Assembly (NCBI GenBank): GCA_934512135.1
Contig: CAKSWT010000008.1
Location: 48,523 to 112,522 of the forward strand
Origin: an uncultured Oscillospiraceae bacterium
GTDB lineage: Bacteria; Bacillota; Clostridia; Oscillospirales; Oscillospiraceae
Direction: 5' to 3'
DNA length: 64,000 bases
Shown: positions 1 to 8,796 of the stretch, piece after piece
Layout: the number at the start of each line of letters is the position of its first letter
How positions within the stretch are numbered: the first letter of the stretch is position 1
Translations under genes and position numbers: made by a program
Notes under the pieces: generated by a model
Told to the model about the DNA's origin: nothing
What the model saw: only the letters and a program-made list of their open reading frames with translations
The model's database searches: none

Positions 1-1
1 T

Positions 2-484
2 TTCCTGTTTTTGACGGGTGCGACCCTGGGTGCGGTTCTGACGACAGCCGGGGCTGAAGCGCTGGGGGCAGATGCCTGGCCACTGGCACAGCAGAATCCG
101 TTTGGACAGATATTGCTGGCGGACGGGAGACTTTTGGTCCTGCTGTGGCTGTTGGCAAACATGCCTGTGGGCGCCATGCTGGTGCCGCCGCTGATGGGGC
201 TGGAAGGGGTCCTCTATGGCGGGGCCTTCGCCTTTGTGACTGCACATCTGGGTGCGTTTGGAGCCGGGCTTCTAGCGGTGAAGTGGATGTTCCGGCTCTT
301 GCTGGTGCTGCCCTATGGATTCCTGCTGGGGGCCTGGTCAGTGGGGCGAAGCCTGCGGAGGACAAGCGCCGAAGGCGGACGGGTGCTGCTGGCAACGGCG
401 GCGGTGCTGCTGGTGGCGGCGCTGCTGGAGTACGAGGTGGCCGGCCGGCTTGCGGCGGCCTATTATTTGAAGTTCGGAGTATGA
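2..484 (+). CDS. Stage II sporulation protein M-like membrane protein (5' partial)
   Basis: The frame is open through the left edge, so the true start lies outside the window and only about 160 C-terminal residues are visible. They are strongly hydrophobic, with about four membrane segments and a GxxVGxxxVPPLxGLEGVLYG-like core, which fits the SpoIIM/DUF95 family. In Bacillus SpoIIM works with SpoIID and SpoIIP in septal peptidoglycan hydrolysis during engulfment. A spoIIM gene directly before xerD is common in sporulating Firmicutes and supports the call. The next gene starts 8 bp after the stop, so the two are probably co-transcribed. Family assignment is from pattern and context only. Confidence 0.55.
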   Translation, partial: FLFLTGATLGAVLTTAGAEALGADAWPLAQQNPFGQILLADGRLLVLLWLLANMPVGAMLVPPLMGLEGVLYGGAFAFVTAHLGAFGAGLLAVKWMFRLLLVLPYGFLLGAWSVGRSLRRTSAEGGRVLLATAAVLLVAALLEYEVAGRLAAAYYLKFGV

Positions 485-491
485 TTACGGT

Positions 492-1376
492 ATGAAGACA
501 CATCTTGCTGCGTATCAGCACTATTTGGAAACCGAAAAACACGCCTCTGCCAACACAATCTCCTCCTACATGCGGGATCTAAGGCAGTTTGCGTCATATT
601 CCGAGGAACGACAGCTGCAAGTGGAGACAGTCACCCAGGGAAATGTCAGTACATACCTGGATTATCTGGCCGGTCAGGGGAAGTCCAACGCCACAGTATC
701 CCGGTGCCTGGCCTCGCTTAAGGGCTTTTTTGGGTATCTCCTCCGGGAGGGCATTGTGGATGTCAATCCGGCCATTCATGTGGCCACGGCCAAAGCGGAG
801 AAAAAGCTCCCCCAGGTCCTCACCGGCAAGGAGGTAGAGCGGCTGCTGGCCCAGCCCAAGTGCACCGATATGAAGGGCTACCGGGACAAGGCTATGCTGG
901 AGCTGCTTTATGCCACCGGCATCCGGGTCACGGAGCTGATTTCGCTGAACATCTCCGATGTGAACCTCACCGGAAGTTTCATCCACTGCGAAAGCAAAGG
1001 AAAGGAGCGGATTATTCCGCTGTATCCTGCGGCGGTGGACGCCCTGGCAGTCTACATTCAGAACATCCGCCCGCAGATGATTGCGGACATGGACGAGACG
1101 GCGCTGTTTGTCAATGTCAGCGGCGACCGCATGAGCCGCCAGGGGTTTTGGAAGATCGTCAAGAGCTATCAGGAGAAGGCTCACATCGACAAGGATATTA
1201 CGCCGCACACCCTGCGGCACAGCTTTGCCACGCATCTGCTGGAAAACGGTGCGGATCTCCGTTCCATTCAGGAGATGATGGGCCACAGCGACATTTCCTC
1301 TACCCAGGTTTATGCGCAGCTGGTGAAGCAGCATCTAAAGAGCGTATATAATAAGAGTCATCCCAAGGCTATTTAA
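492..1376 (+). CDS. xerD: Tyrosine recombinase XerD
   Basis: 294-residue site-specific recombinase expected to resolve chromosome dimers with a XerC partner at dif. It has an N-terminal SAM-like core-binding domain (about 1-85) and a C-terminal catalytic domain. The catalytic set is visible: R145 in GIRVTEL, H239 and R242 in HTLRH, H265 in MGH (more often LGH) and nucleophile Y274 in QVYAQL. Full length for the family. The start follows a weak GGAG. It sits 8 bp after the spoIIM-like gene. A second, more divergent tyrosine recombinase lies at 53386-54390. Confidence 0.93.
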   Translation: MKTHLAAYQHYLETEKHASANTISSYMRDLRQFASYSEERQLQVETVTQGNVSTYLDYLAGQGKSNATVSRCLASLKGFFGYLLREGIVDVNPAIHVATAKAEKKLPQVLTGKEVERLLAQPKCTDMKGYRDKAMLELLYATGIRVTELISLNISDVNLTGSFIHCESKGKERIIPLYPAAVDALAVYIQNIRPQMIADMDETALFVNVSGDRMSRQGFWKIVKSYQEKAHIDKDITPHTLRHSFATHLLENGADLRSIQEMMGHSDISSTQVYAQLVKQHLKSVYNKSHPKAI

Positions 1377-1381
1377 AATCC

Positions 1382-1412
1382 GCCCGACCGCGCCTTTTTG
1401 TGCGGCCGGGCC
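1382..1412 (+). terminator. Weak terminator-like hairpin after xerD
   Basis: GCCCGACCGC (1383-1392) pairs with GCGGCCGGGC (1402-1411) with one mismatch. There is no clean T run after it, so termination efficiency is uncertain. Confidence 0.4.
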
Positions 1413-1441
1413 TTCGCCTGTTTTCGGGCCGGAATCAGATG

Positions 1442-1470
1442 TTGCAAAGTGGAAAAAGATTTGATATAAT
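1442..1470 (+). promoter_or_regulatory. Sigma-A promoter of the yicC-remA-gmk block
   Basis: TTGCAA (1442-1447), 17-bp spacer, TATAAT (1465-1470). It lies about 30 bp before the yicC start and heads the long housekeeping operon. Confidence 0.85.
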
Positions 1471-1499
1471 GAGGTAATCGCCTTGAGAGGATGATAACC

Positions 1500-2378
1500 A
1501 TGATAAAAAGCATGACAGGCTATGGCCGCGCCCAGGGGAGCTTCTCCGGCGGCGAGATCTTGGTGGAGGTTAAATCCGTCAACAACCGGTATCTCGACTG
1601 CGGCGTAAAGCTGCCACGGGTCTATGCCTTTGCGGAGGAGGCTATCAAAGGTCTGGTTCAGCATACGATTTCCCGGGGCAAGGTGGACGTGTTTGTCAAT
1701 ATCAATGCCGCCGGCGCCCAGAATATGAAGATTTCGCTGAATGCCCCGGTGGTAGAGGGATATCTTGCCGCACTGCATCAGCTTACGGAGCAGTATGGTG
1801 TCCAGGATGATATTTCCGTGAGCACCCTGGCTCGGATGAATGACCTGTTCCTGGTGGAAAAACAGGAGGAGGACGAGAAGGAGGTCCAGGATGCCCTCTT
1901 GGCGGTGGTGGCCCAGGCGCTGTCTGCCTTTGACGCCATGCGGACCGCAGAGGGACAGGCCCTGAAGGAGGATCTTCTTCAGAAGGCCGACGAGGTATTG
2001 GATATGGTGGCCCTGGTGGAGGCCCGGAGTCCTGTAACTGTGGAGGCCTATCGACAGCGTCTTACCGCCAAAATGCTTGAGGTGCTGGAGAATGCGGCGG
2101 TGGACGAGGCACGGATTATTCAGGAGGCTGCCATTTATGCGGACAAGGTTGCCGTGGACGAGGAGACTGTCCGGCTTCGGAGCCATGTGGATCAAATGCG
2201 CACCATGCTCTCAGAGGGAGGCGTCATTGGGCGGAAGCTGGACTTCCTGCTGCAGGAGATGAACCGGGAGGCCAATACCATCGGCTCCAAAGGAAACGAT
2301 GTGGAGCAGGCCCGGAATGTGGTGAACATCAAGTCTCAGCTGGAGAAAATCCGGGAGCAGATTCAAAATATCGAGTAG
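1500..2378 (+). CDS. yicC: YicC/YloC family endoribonuclease
   Basis: 292-residue protein opening with the family signature MIKSMTGYGRA, with the YicC N-terminal region and a C-terminal DUF1732 segment (EAxYADKxxVxEExxRLxSHxxQ-type and LDFLLQEMNREANT). E. coli YicC is an RNA endonuclease affecting small RNA stability; YloC is the Bacillus counterpart. ATG 1500 is preferred because GAGAGG (1485-1490) is 9 bp upstream, whereas the in-frame ATG at 1491 has no room for a ribosome site. First gene of the conserved yicC-remA-gmk-rpoZ string. Confidence 0.9.
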   Translation: MIKSMTGYGRAQGSFSGGEILVEVKSVNNRYLDCGVKLPRVYAFAEEAIKGLVQHTISRGKVDVFVNINAAGAQNMKISLNAPVVEGYLAALHQLTEQYGVQDDISVSTLARMNDLFLVEKQEEDEKEVQDALLAVVAQALSAFDAMRTAEGQALKEDLLQKADEVLDMVALVEARSPVTVEAYRQRLTAKMLEVLENAAVDEARIIQEAAIYADKVAVDEETVRLRSHVDQMRTMLSEGGVIGRKLDFLLQEMNREANTIGSKGNDVEQARNVVNIKSQLEKIREQIQNIE

Positions 2379-2389
2379 GAGTCCTGCCG

Positions 2390-2653
2390 ATGAAACTCAT
2401 GAATATTGGCTTTGGCAATATGGTTTCGGCAGATCGTCTGCTGACAGTGGTGTCGCCGGATGCGGCGCCCATTAAGCGCCTGGTTCAGGAGGCTCGGGAG
2501 CACGGCATGCTCATCGATGCCAGCTGTGGCAGAAAGACAAAGGCTGTGCTGGTGATGGATACCGATCATGTGATTCTGTCGGGACTGTCCACAGAGGTGA
2601 TTGCCAGGCGGGCAGGATTTGACGTGACTGAGGAGCAGACAGAGGAGGAGTAG
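2390..2653 (+). CDS. remA: RemA-like DUF370 DNA-binding regulator
   Basis: 87-residue protein with the DUF370 core (MNIGFGNMVSADRL, then ASCGRKTKAVLVMDTDHVILS). RemA in Bacillus is an oligomeric DNA-binding activator of matrix and osmoprotection genes. The invariant arginine-rich turn (GRKTKAV) is present. It starts 11 bp after yicC with AGGAG at 2377-2381 and ends just before gmk, matching the conserved Firmicute order. Its targets in this organism cannot be seen here. Confidence 0.88.
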   Translation: MKLMNIGFGNMVSADRLLTVVSPDAAPIKRLVQEAREHGMLIDASCGRKTKAVLVMDTDHVILSGLSTEVIARRAGFDVTEEQTEEE

Positions 2654-2655
2654 GG

Positions 2656-3261
2656 ATGGAACGCGGAAAGCTGCTTGTGATCTCGGGGCCGTCCGGCGTG
2701 GGGAAAAGTACGGCCATTGGGGCGGTACGCAGCCGTCACCCGGAGATGTTTTTTTCCATCTCCGCCACAACACGGCCCAGACGGGCCGGAGATGAGGATG
2801 GCGTGACTTATTGGTTCAAGACCCGGGAAGAATTTGAGCAGATGGTTGCCGACGGCGCATTTTATGAGCATGCGGAATATGCCGGGAACTGCTACGGAAC
2901 GCCCAAAGCTCCGGTGGAGGAACGACTCAGCCGGGGGATCGACGTGATTATGGATATTGATGTGCAGGGGGCGCTCCAGATTCAGGAGCGCTGTGAGGAC
3001 GCAGTGCTGATTTTCCTGGTGGCACCCTCCTATGCCCAGCTGGAGCGTCGGCTTCGGGGCCGTGGGGATACCTCTGAGGCAGATATGGAACGCCGGCTCA
3101 GCAAGGTTCGCTGGGAGTATTCCCAGGCGCCCCAATACGATTATATTGTGATTTCCGATACGCTGGAGCGTACCGTGAATGATATAGAGTGCATTCTGAC
3201 GGCGGAGAAGCTCCGTGCCGGAAGAAAGATGAAATTACTGCAAATGGAGGAATCATTATGA
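2656..3261 (+). CDS. gmk: Guanylate kinase
   Basis: 201-residue cytosolic kinase that phosphorylates GMP to GDP with ATP. It shows the P-loop GPSGVGKST near residues 10-18, the GMP-binding segment (SATTRPRRAGDEDGVTYWF) and IDVQGALQI. Full family length. It starts right after remA, and its TGA overlaps the rpoZ start (ATGA), indicating translational coupling. Confidence 0.95.
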   Translation: MERGKLLVISGPSGVGKSTAIGAVRSRHPEMFFSISATTRPRRAGDEDGVTYWFKTREEFEQMVADGAFYEHAEYAGNCYGTPKAPVEERLSRGIDVIMDIDVQGALQIQERCEDAVLIFLVAPSYAQLERRLRGRGDTSEADMERRLSKVRWEYSQAPQYDYIVISDTLERTVNDIECILTAEKLRAGRKMKLLQMEESL

Positions 3262-3467
3262 TGCTGTATCCACCGGTCCCTCAGATGCTCAAGAGCGTCA
3301 AGAGCCGTTATCTTTTGGTGAATGTGATTGCGCGGCGGGCCCGCCAGATCGCCATTGAGGCGGAGGAGTTTAAGGTCCCCCTGGACAAGAAGCCTGTAAG
3401 TCAGGCCATCGACGAGATTGCCGAAGGAAAGATCACAGCGGAAGTGAAGGACGAATACCTGCGCTGA
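3258..3467 (+). CDS. rpoZ: RNA polymerase omega subunit
   Basis: 69-residue small RNA polymerase subunit that helps assembly of the beta-prime subunit. The conserved core SRYLLVNVIARRARQIA is present. The start is set at ATG 3258, which overlaps the gmk stop, with GGAGG at 3246-3250; ATG 3261 is the alternative. An upstream extension in the same frame reads through the end of gmk and is not supported. Position after gmk is the Firmicute norm. Confidence 0.92.
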   Translation: MMLYPPVPQMLKSVKSRYLLVNVIARRARQIAIEAEEFKVPLDKKPVSQAIDEIAEGKITAEVKDEYLR

Positions 3468-3561
3468 GCTTGGCGGAAGACTGATCCTGCCTCGCGCCGG
3501 GGCCTGAAGGATCAGGCTGCGGCGGGAGGCTTTTGTCCGTACCGAGGAGGAGGCGGAAGAC

Positions 3562-6021
3562 ATGACTGTTGCAAAGATCGTTGTGGCTGCCGCCGTGTAT
3601 GCCATTGACAAGCCCTATGATTATCTGGTGCCGGAGACCCTGGTGGAGGCGGTGAAGCCGGGAATGCGGGTGGTGGTGCCCTTTGGAAAGGGAAACCGCC
3701 GTACCGAGGGCATAGTCCTGGGGCTGGAGCCTCTGACAGAGCGGCGAAACCTGAAGCTGGTGGAGTCGCTTTTGGATACGGAACCGGTGCTGGACGGAAC
3801 CATGCTTCGACTGGCTGCCTTCCTTCGGGAACGGTATTTTTGCACGTTTTTTGACGCAGTGCGGGCCATGCTTCCGGCGGGGCTCTGGTTCCACGCCAAG
3901 GACAAGGTGGTGCTCACTGCGTTGGGCCAGTCGGCGGAGCTGGAGGAGAAGCTAAAGCGTTCGCCGGAGGCCCGTCAGGTGGCCCAGTGCCTTCGGGATA
4001 TGGGAGGTCAGGCGGAGGAAAAGGCCCTTCGAGACCAGCTTCCCCAGGAGGTCCTGGACAAGGGGATTGCGCAGCTTCTGAAAAAAAAGATGGTCATTTC
4101 AGAGGGGACGCTGGTCCGCAATGTGGGAGACAAGACGGAACAAATTGCCTCCCTGGCGGTGGATTCCGAAGAGGCAGAGGCCTACGCCAAGACCCGCCGC
4201 CGGGCGCCGATGCAGAAGGCGGTGCTGGATATGCTCTGCCTGCTGGGGAGCTGTTCCGTCAAGGAGCTGCGGTATTTTACCGGTGCATCCACGGCCTCTG
4301 TCCGGGCCCTGGAGCAGGCGGGGGTCGTGACCCTGAGCCATCGGGAGCTGTTTCGGCGGCCGGAGTATCACAGGGGCCAAGGCCCTACGGTACTTCAGCT
4401 CAATGAGGAGCAGCAGCAAGCCTATGAGGGCATCCGACAGGATCTTGGGCCCGGAGGTAAGGTGAGCCTGCTGTACGGCGTCACCGGCAGCGGAAAGACC
4501 GTGGTCTACCTCCGTCTGATTGAAGACTGCCTGAAAATGGGCCGCAGCGCCCTGGTGCTGGTGCCGGAGATTGCGCTGACGCCCCAGCTGATGGAGACGT
4601 TTATGGGCCAGTTTGGAGACCGGGTGGCGGTGCTCCACAGTGCCTTACAGATGGGACAGCGCTATGACGAGTGGAAGCGCATTCGGGCAGGAGAGGCCAC
4701 CGTGGTGGTGGGGACTCGTTCGGCAGTGTTTGCGCCGCTGCGGGATCTGGGGCTGATTGTGGTGGATGAGGAGCATGAGCACACCTACAAGTCTGAAATG
4801 AACCCCAGATACCATGCCCGGGAGGCGGCCATTTGGCGGGGGATGCAGGAGCATGCGGCGGTGGTCCTGGGCTCGGCCACGCCCAGCATGGAGTCCATGT
4901 ACCTGGCCCAAAAGGGTACCTATCGGCTTTTTTCCATGACAGGCCGCTATGGAGGAAGGAGCCTTCCGCAGGTGGTGATGGCAGATATGAAGGAGGAGCT
5001 GAAAAACGGCAATTCCTCGGCCATTTCTGCCCGACTTCGGGAGGAGATGGAGCAGAACTTTCAACGGGGAGAGCAGACCATTCTCTATTTAAATCGCCGG
5101 GGGGCCAGCCGGACGGTGCTATGTCCCATATGCGGTCATGTGCCCAAATGTCCCCGCTGCTCGGTAAGCCTTACCTATCACTCTGCCAATCGGCGGTTGA
5201 TGTGCCACTACTGCGGCTATTCCGAGCCGGCTACGGGGCAGTGCCCCGTCTGCGGCAGCACCTATCGGCAGGTCGGCACCGGTACCCAGAAGGTGGAGGA
5301 GGAGCTCCACAGCCTTTGGCCCTGGATTGAGACCATCCGGATGGACGCCGATACCGTCACCGCCACCAATCCCCACGAGCAGATTCTCCGACGGTTTCAA
5401 CAGGAGAAGATCCCTGTGCTCATCGGGACCCAGATGGTCACCAAGGGACTGAATTTCCCCAATGTTACGCTGGTAGGGGTGCTGGACGGGGACAGCGCCC
5501 TGTACACCGACAACTTTCGGGCGGCGGAAAACACCTTTTCCAAGCTCACCCAGGTCATCGGCCGGGCCGGACGGGGTGAGGCCAGCGGACGGGCGGTGAT
5601 TCAGACCATGACCCCGGAGAATCAGGTATTGCTCCAGGCGGCCAGCCAGGATTACGATGCCTTTTACGCTACGGAGCTGCCCCTGCGGCAGATTCGGGGA
5701 TGTCCCCCTTTTGGAGACGTGTTCCAGGTGAAGTTCCTGGGAATGTTTGAAGGGGAAGTGGCCCAGGGTGCCCTTCGGTTCCGTCAGGCCCTGGGCAGTG
5801 CCTTGGGCCAGGGGGAATGGCGTCAGGAAAAGATTGTGGTGATGGGTCCGGCGCCATCTCCGGTGGTCCGGGTGATGAACCGCTATCACTACCAGCTGAC
5901 CATTTTGGCCAAAAATTCAAAGCAACTGCGCGCTCTGCTCTCCGTGCTACTAAAATGGTTTGCCGGAGACCGGGCCAACGGACATATTACAGCTTGTGTG
6001 GACGTCAATCCCCTGAGCTGA
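3562..6021 (+). CDS. priA: Primosomal protein N' (replication restart helicase PriA)
   Basis: 819-residue superfamily 2 helicase that reloads the replisome at stalled forks. It has an N-terminal DNA-binding region, Walker A GVTGSGKT near residue 306, DEEH near residue 401, and a zinc-binding insert with paired CPxC/CxxC motifs around residues 520-570 (CPICG, CPRC, CHYCG, CPVCG). C-terminal helicase motifs include GTQMVTKGLNFPNV and QVIGRAGR. Full length. coaBC, usual between rpoZ and priA, is absent; a 94-bp gap separates them. Confidence 0.95.
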   Translation: MTVAKIVVAAAVYAIDKPYDYLVPETLVEAVKPGMRVVVPFGKGNRRTEGIVLGLEPLTERRNLKLVESLLDTEPVLDGTMLRLAAFLRERYFCTFFDAVRAMLPAGLWFHAKDKVVLTALGQSAELEEKLKRSPEARQVAQCLRDMGGQAEEKALRDQLPQEVLDKGIAQLLKKKMVISEGTLVRNVGDKTEQIASLAVDSEEAEAYAKTRRRAPMQKAVLDMLCLLGSCSVKELRYFTGASTASVRALEQAGVVTLSHRELFRRPEYHRGQGPTVLQLNEEQQQAYEGIRQDLGPGGKVSLLYGVTGSGKTVVYLRLIEDCLKMGRSALVLVPEIALTPQLMETFMGQFGDRVAVLHSALQMGQRYDEWKRIRAGEATVVVGTRSAVFAPLRDLGLIVVDEEHEHTYKSEMNPRYHAREAAIWRGMQEHAAVVLGSATPSMESMYLAQKGTYRLFSMTGRYGGRSLPQVVMADMKEELKNGNSSAISARLREEMEQNFQRGEQTILYLNRRGASRTVLCPICGHVPKCPRCSVSLTYHSANRRLMCHYCGYSEPATGQCPVCGSTYRQVGTGTQKVEEELHSLWPWIETIRMDADTVTATNPHEQILRRFQQEKIPVLIGTQMVTKGLNFPNVTLVGVLDGDSALYTDNFRAAENTFSKLTQVIGRAGRGEASGRAVIQTMTPENQVLLQAASQDYDAFYATELPLRQIRGCPPFGDVFQVKFLGMFEGEVAQGALRFRQALGSALGQGEWRQEKIVVMGPAPSPVVRVMNRYHYQLTILAKNSKQLRALLSVLLKWFAGDRANGHITACVDVNPLS

Positions 6022-6038
6022 GAGGGAGGAACAATCAA

Positions 6039-6554
6039 ATGGCACTAAGAACCATTCTGACAACGGAGCATGACGAGGCGGCCCTGCGGAAGCATTCCCG
6101 TCCGGTGACGGTATTTGACAGCCGGATTCACAAAATGCTCGATGACATGACCGAAACCCTAAAGGACTCCGGTGGCGTGGGACTGGCTGCGCCTCAGGTG
6201 GGCATTCTGCGGCGGATGGTGGTGATTGAGCGGGAGGACGGCTCTATTCTGGAGCTGATCAACCCCGAGGTGATCGCAACAGAGGGAGAGCAGACCGGGG
6301 CAGAGGGATGCCTGAGTCTTCCCGGCGTCTGGGGAGAGGTGACCCGGCCTATGACCGTCACCGTGAAGGCCCTGGACCGGAACGGAAGTCCCTTCACCGA
6401 GACGGCCTCCGGCTTAATCGGCCGGTGCTTCGTGCATGAGTGCGAGCATTTGGACGGTATTCTGTTTGTAGATCGGGCCGATCACATCTTCACCCAGGAG
6501 GAGCTGGAGCAGATGGACGAGGACGCTCTGGAAGAGGAGGAGACGGAGGCGTGA
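6039..6554 (+). CDS. def: Peptide deformylase
   Basis: 171-residue metalloenzyme removing the formyl group from nascent N-terminal methionine. All three motifs are present: GVGLAAPQVG (about 46-55), EGCLSLP (about 89-95) and HECEH (133-137), giving the Cys-His-His metal ligands and catalytic Glu. The start is ATG 6039 behind GGGAGGA; the frame is open upstream into priA but not conserved there. An acidic C-terminal tail (EDALEEEETEA) extends beyond the fold. The stop overlaps the fmt start. Confidence 0.95.
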   Translation: MALRTILTTEHDEAALRKHSRPVTVFDSRIHKMLDDMTETLKDSGGVGLAAPQVGILRRMVVIEREDGSILELINPEVIATEGEQTGAEGCLSLPGVWGEVTRPMTVTVKALDRNGSPFTETASGLIGRCFVHECEHLDGILFVDRADHIFTQEELEQMDEDALEEEETEA

Positions 6555-7474
6555 GGATTGTCTATATGGGCACTCCGGAGATTGCCCGGGTTTGCCTTCA
6601 GCGTATTTACGACGACGGCCACGAGATCGCCGGGGTCTACACCAAAATCGACACCCCCAAGAATCGGGGCATGAAGCTCACGCCGTCTCCCGTCAAAGAG
6701 TTTGCGGTGGAGCACGGTCTGACGGTGATCCAGCCGGCGACGTTTCGGGAGGACGCCGTGGTGGAGGCGCTGGAAGCGCTTCGGCCAGAGCTGATTTGCG
6801 TGGTGGCCTATGGGAAGATTCTGCCCCAGCGGGTGCTGGACATCCCCAAGTATGGATGCATCAACATTCATGCCAGCCTGCTGCCCAGCCTCCGGGGGGC
6901 AGGCCCCATTCAGTGGAGCATTTTAAACGGCGATCGGGAGACCGGCGTTACCGCCATGTACCTCTCCGCCGGGATGGATGAGGGGGACATGATCGACAAG
7001 GTCGAGGTGCCTATAGACGATGAAGATACCACATCCACCCTTACGGATAAGCTGGCCCAGGCGGGGGCGGAGCTCCTTAGTAAAACCGTGGATGCCATTG
7101 CCGCCGGAACCGCCGGACGGACGCCCCAGGACCCGGAAAAGGCCACCTATGCGCCGATGCTCCGGAAGGATATGGCGCCCATCGACTGGACGAAGACGCC
7201 CCGAGAAATCTCCTGCCATGTGCGGGGAATGATTCCATGGCCGGTGGCCACGATGGAGTTGGGGGGCAAAATCTGTAAGGTCTACAGCGTGAAGTGCCTA
7301 GACAAAACCACGGACCGGCCTGACGGTACCCCGGTGGCCGTCACAAAGAAGGGCCTAGAGATGGCCTGCGGCGGCGGACAGGTGATGCTGGTGGAAGAAA
7401 TTCAGGCCCAGGGGGGCAAACGGATGCGTTGTGCGGATTATCTCCGCGGCCATCCCATTGCCATGGATCAATGA
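6551..7474 (+). CDS. fmt: Methionyl-tRNA formyltransferase
   Basis: 307-residue enzyme that formylates initiator Met-tRNA, pairing functionally with the preceding deformylase. It opens with RIVYMGTPEIA and carries the catalytic segment NIHASLLPSLRGAGPIQ (Asn, His) near residues 105-121 plus the C-terminal OB-like domain. GTG 6551 overlaps the def stop; the in-frame extension upstream lies inside def and is rejected. A ribosome site GAGGAGG sits at 6534-6540. Confidence 0.93.
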   Translation: MRIVYMGTPEIARVCLQRIYDDGHEIAGVYTKIDTPKNRGMKLTPSPVKEFAVEHGLTVIQPATFREDAVVEALEALRPELICVVAYGKILPQRVLDIPKYGCINIHASLLPSLRGAGPIQWSILNGDRETGVTAMYLSAGMDEGDMIDKVEVPIDDEDTTSTLTDKLAQAGAELLSKTVDAIAAGTAGRTPQDPEKATYAPMLRKDMAPIDWTKTPREISCHVRGMIPWPVATMELGGKICKVYSVKCLDKTTDRPDGTPVAVTKKGLEMACGGGQVMLVEEIQAQGGKRMRCADYLRGHPIAMDQ

Positions 7475-7494
7475 CCAAGAAAGGAACGACAGCC

Positions 7495-8796
7495 ATGTCT
7501 GCACGGGATACCGCCCTGGGGGCGCTGATTGCCTGCCGGACCTCCGGGGCCTGGGCTGATGCAGTGCTGAAGGATCGGATAGATTCCCACCGGCTTTCGC
7601 CCCGAGACGCGGCGCTGTGTACCACGATTTTATACGGCGTGCTGCAAAATCAGGCGCTGCTGGACTACTATTTGGACAGCTTCCTCTCCGGGAAAAAGCG
7701 GCTGCAGCCGGTGCTACGGGATATTCTCCGAGTGGCAGCCTATCAAATGATCTTTCTGGACCGGGTGCCGGATTCCGCCGCAGTGAATGAAGCGGTGGAG
7801 CAGGCGAAAAAGCGATTTGGTCCTCGTGAGGCGGGACTCTGCAACGGCGTGCTGCGGAGCCTGGCCCGGGGAAAGGACGGCCTTACCCCACCGGCGGACT
7901 ACGCCATCCGCTACAGTCACCCGGCCCCGCTGGTGGACCTGATGAAGGCGTCCGTGGGCAAGCGTCTGGGAGAGATCCTTGCGGCGGACAACAGCCGTCC
8001 TGAGGTCTCCGCCCAATGGAATCCCCTGAAATGCTCCCGGGAAGAACTGCTGGCAGCCTGGGAACAGGAGGGCGTCCGTGCCGAGGCTCATCCTTGGCTT
8101 CCCGGCTGCTTCCTGCTCCAGGGAACCGGTAATGTCTTGGAATTGAAGACATTTCAGCGGGGATGGTTCCAGATCCAGGATGCGGCGGCCCGACTGTCGG
8201 TCCAGGTGTTGGGACTGAGGCCCGGAGAGCGGGTGCTGGATCTGTGCGCCGCCCCAGGCGGAAAATCCATGGCTGCGGCGCAGGCGATGGACAATCAGGG
8301 GGAGATTATTTCCTGCGATGTCCACGGAGGCAAGCTGCCGGAGATTGCCGGAGCGGCAGCCCGGCTGGGAATTTCCATTGTGACCCCGATGGAGAACGAC
8401 GGCAGTGTGTTCCGTCCGGCGTGGGCAGAGGACTTTGACACGGTGATTGCCGATGTGCCCTGCTCGGGGCTGGGGGTAATTCGGAAAAAGCCGGACATTC
8501 GTTACAAGGCGCTGGAGCCTATGGCGGAGCTGCCAAAGCTGCAGCGGAGGATTCTGGAGCAGGCGGGAGGCTATGTCCGCCCCGGAGGACAGCTGCTTTA
8601 CAGCACCTGTACCATTTTGAAACGGGAAAATCAGGAGGTGGTCCAGGACTTTTTGGACCATCATCAGGAGTTCCGGCCGGAGACGCTGGAGCTGCCCCAG
8701 GGCCTGACCCAGGACCAGGAGGGAATGCTGACCCTTTACCAGGGGATTCACCAGTGTGACGGCTTTTTCCTCTGCCGCATGAGGAGACTTCCATGA
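7495..8796 (+). CDS. rsmB: 16S rRNA (cytosine-C5) methyltransferase RsmB
   Basis: 433-residue SAM-dependent enzyme that methylates C967-equivalent of 16S rRNA. An N-terminal NusB-like RNA-binding domain (about 1-135) precedes a Rossmann methyltransferase domain with LDLCAAPGGKS, the DVPCSGLG motif near residue 320 and catalytic Cys in YSTCT near residue 371. ATG 7495 has AAAGGA 9 bp upstream; ATG 7471, overlapping the fmt stop, is the alternative start. Its stop overlaps the rlmN ATG. Confidence 0.92.
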   Translation: MSARDTALGALIACRTSGAWADAVLKDRIDSHRLSPRDAALCTTILYGVLQNQALLDYYLDSFLSGKKRLQPVLRDILRVAAYQMIFLDRVPDSAAVNEAVEQAKKRFGPREAGLCNGVLRSLARGKDGLTPPADYAIRYSHPAPLVDLMKASVGKRLGEILAADNSRPEVSAQWNPLKCSREELLAAWEQEGVRAEAHPWLPGCFLLQGTGNVLELKTFQRGWFQIQDAAARLSVQVLGLRPGERVLDLCAAPGGKSMAAAQAMDNQGEIISCDVHGGKLPEIAGAAARLGISIVTPMENDGSVFRPAWAEDFDTVIADVPCSGLGVIRKKPDIRYKALEPMAELPKLQRRILEQAGGYVRPGGQLLYSTCTILKRENQEVVQDFLDHHQEFRPETLELPQGLTQDQEGMLTLYQGIHQCDGFFLCRMRRLP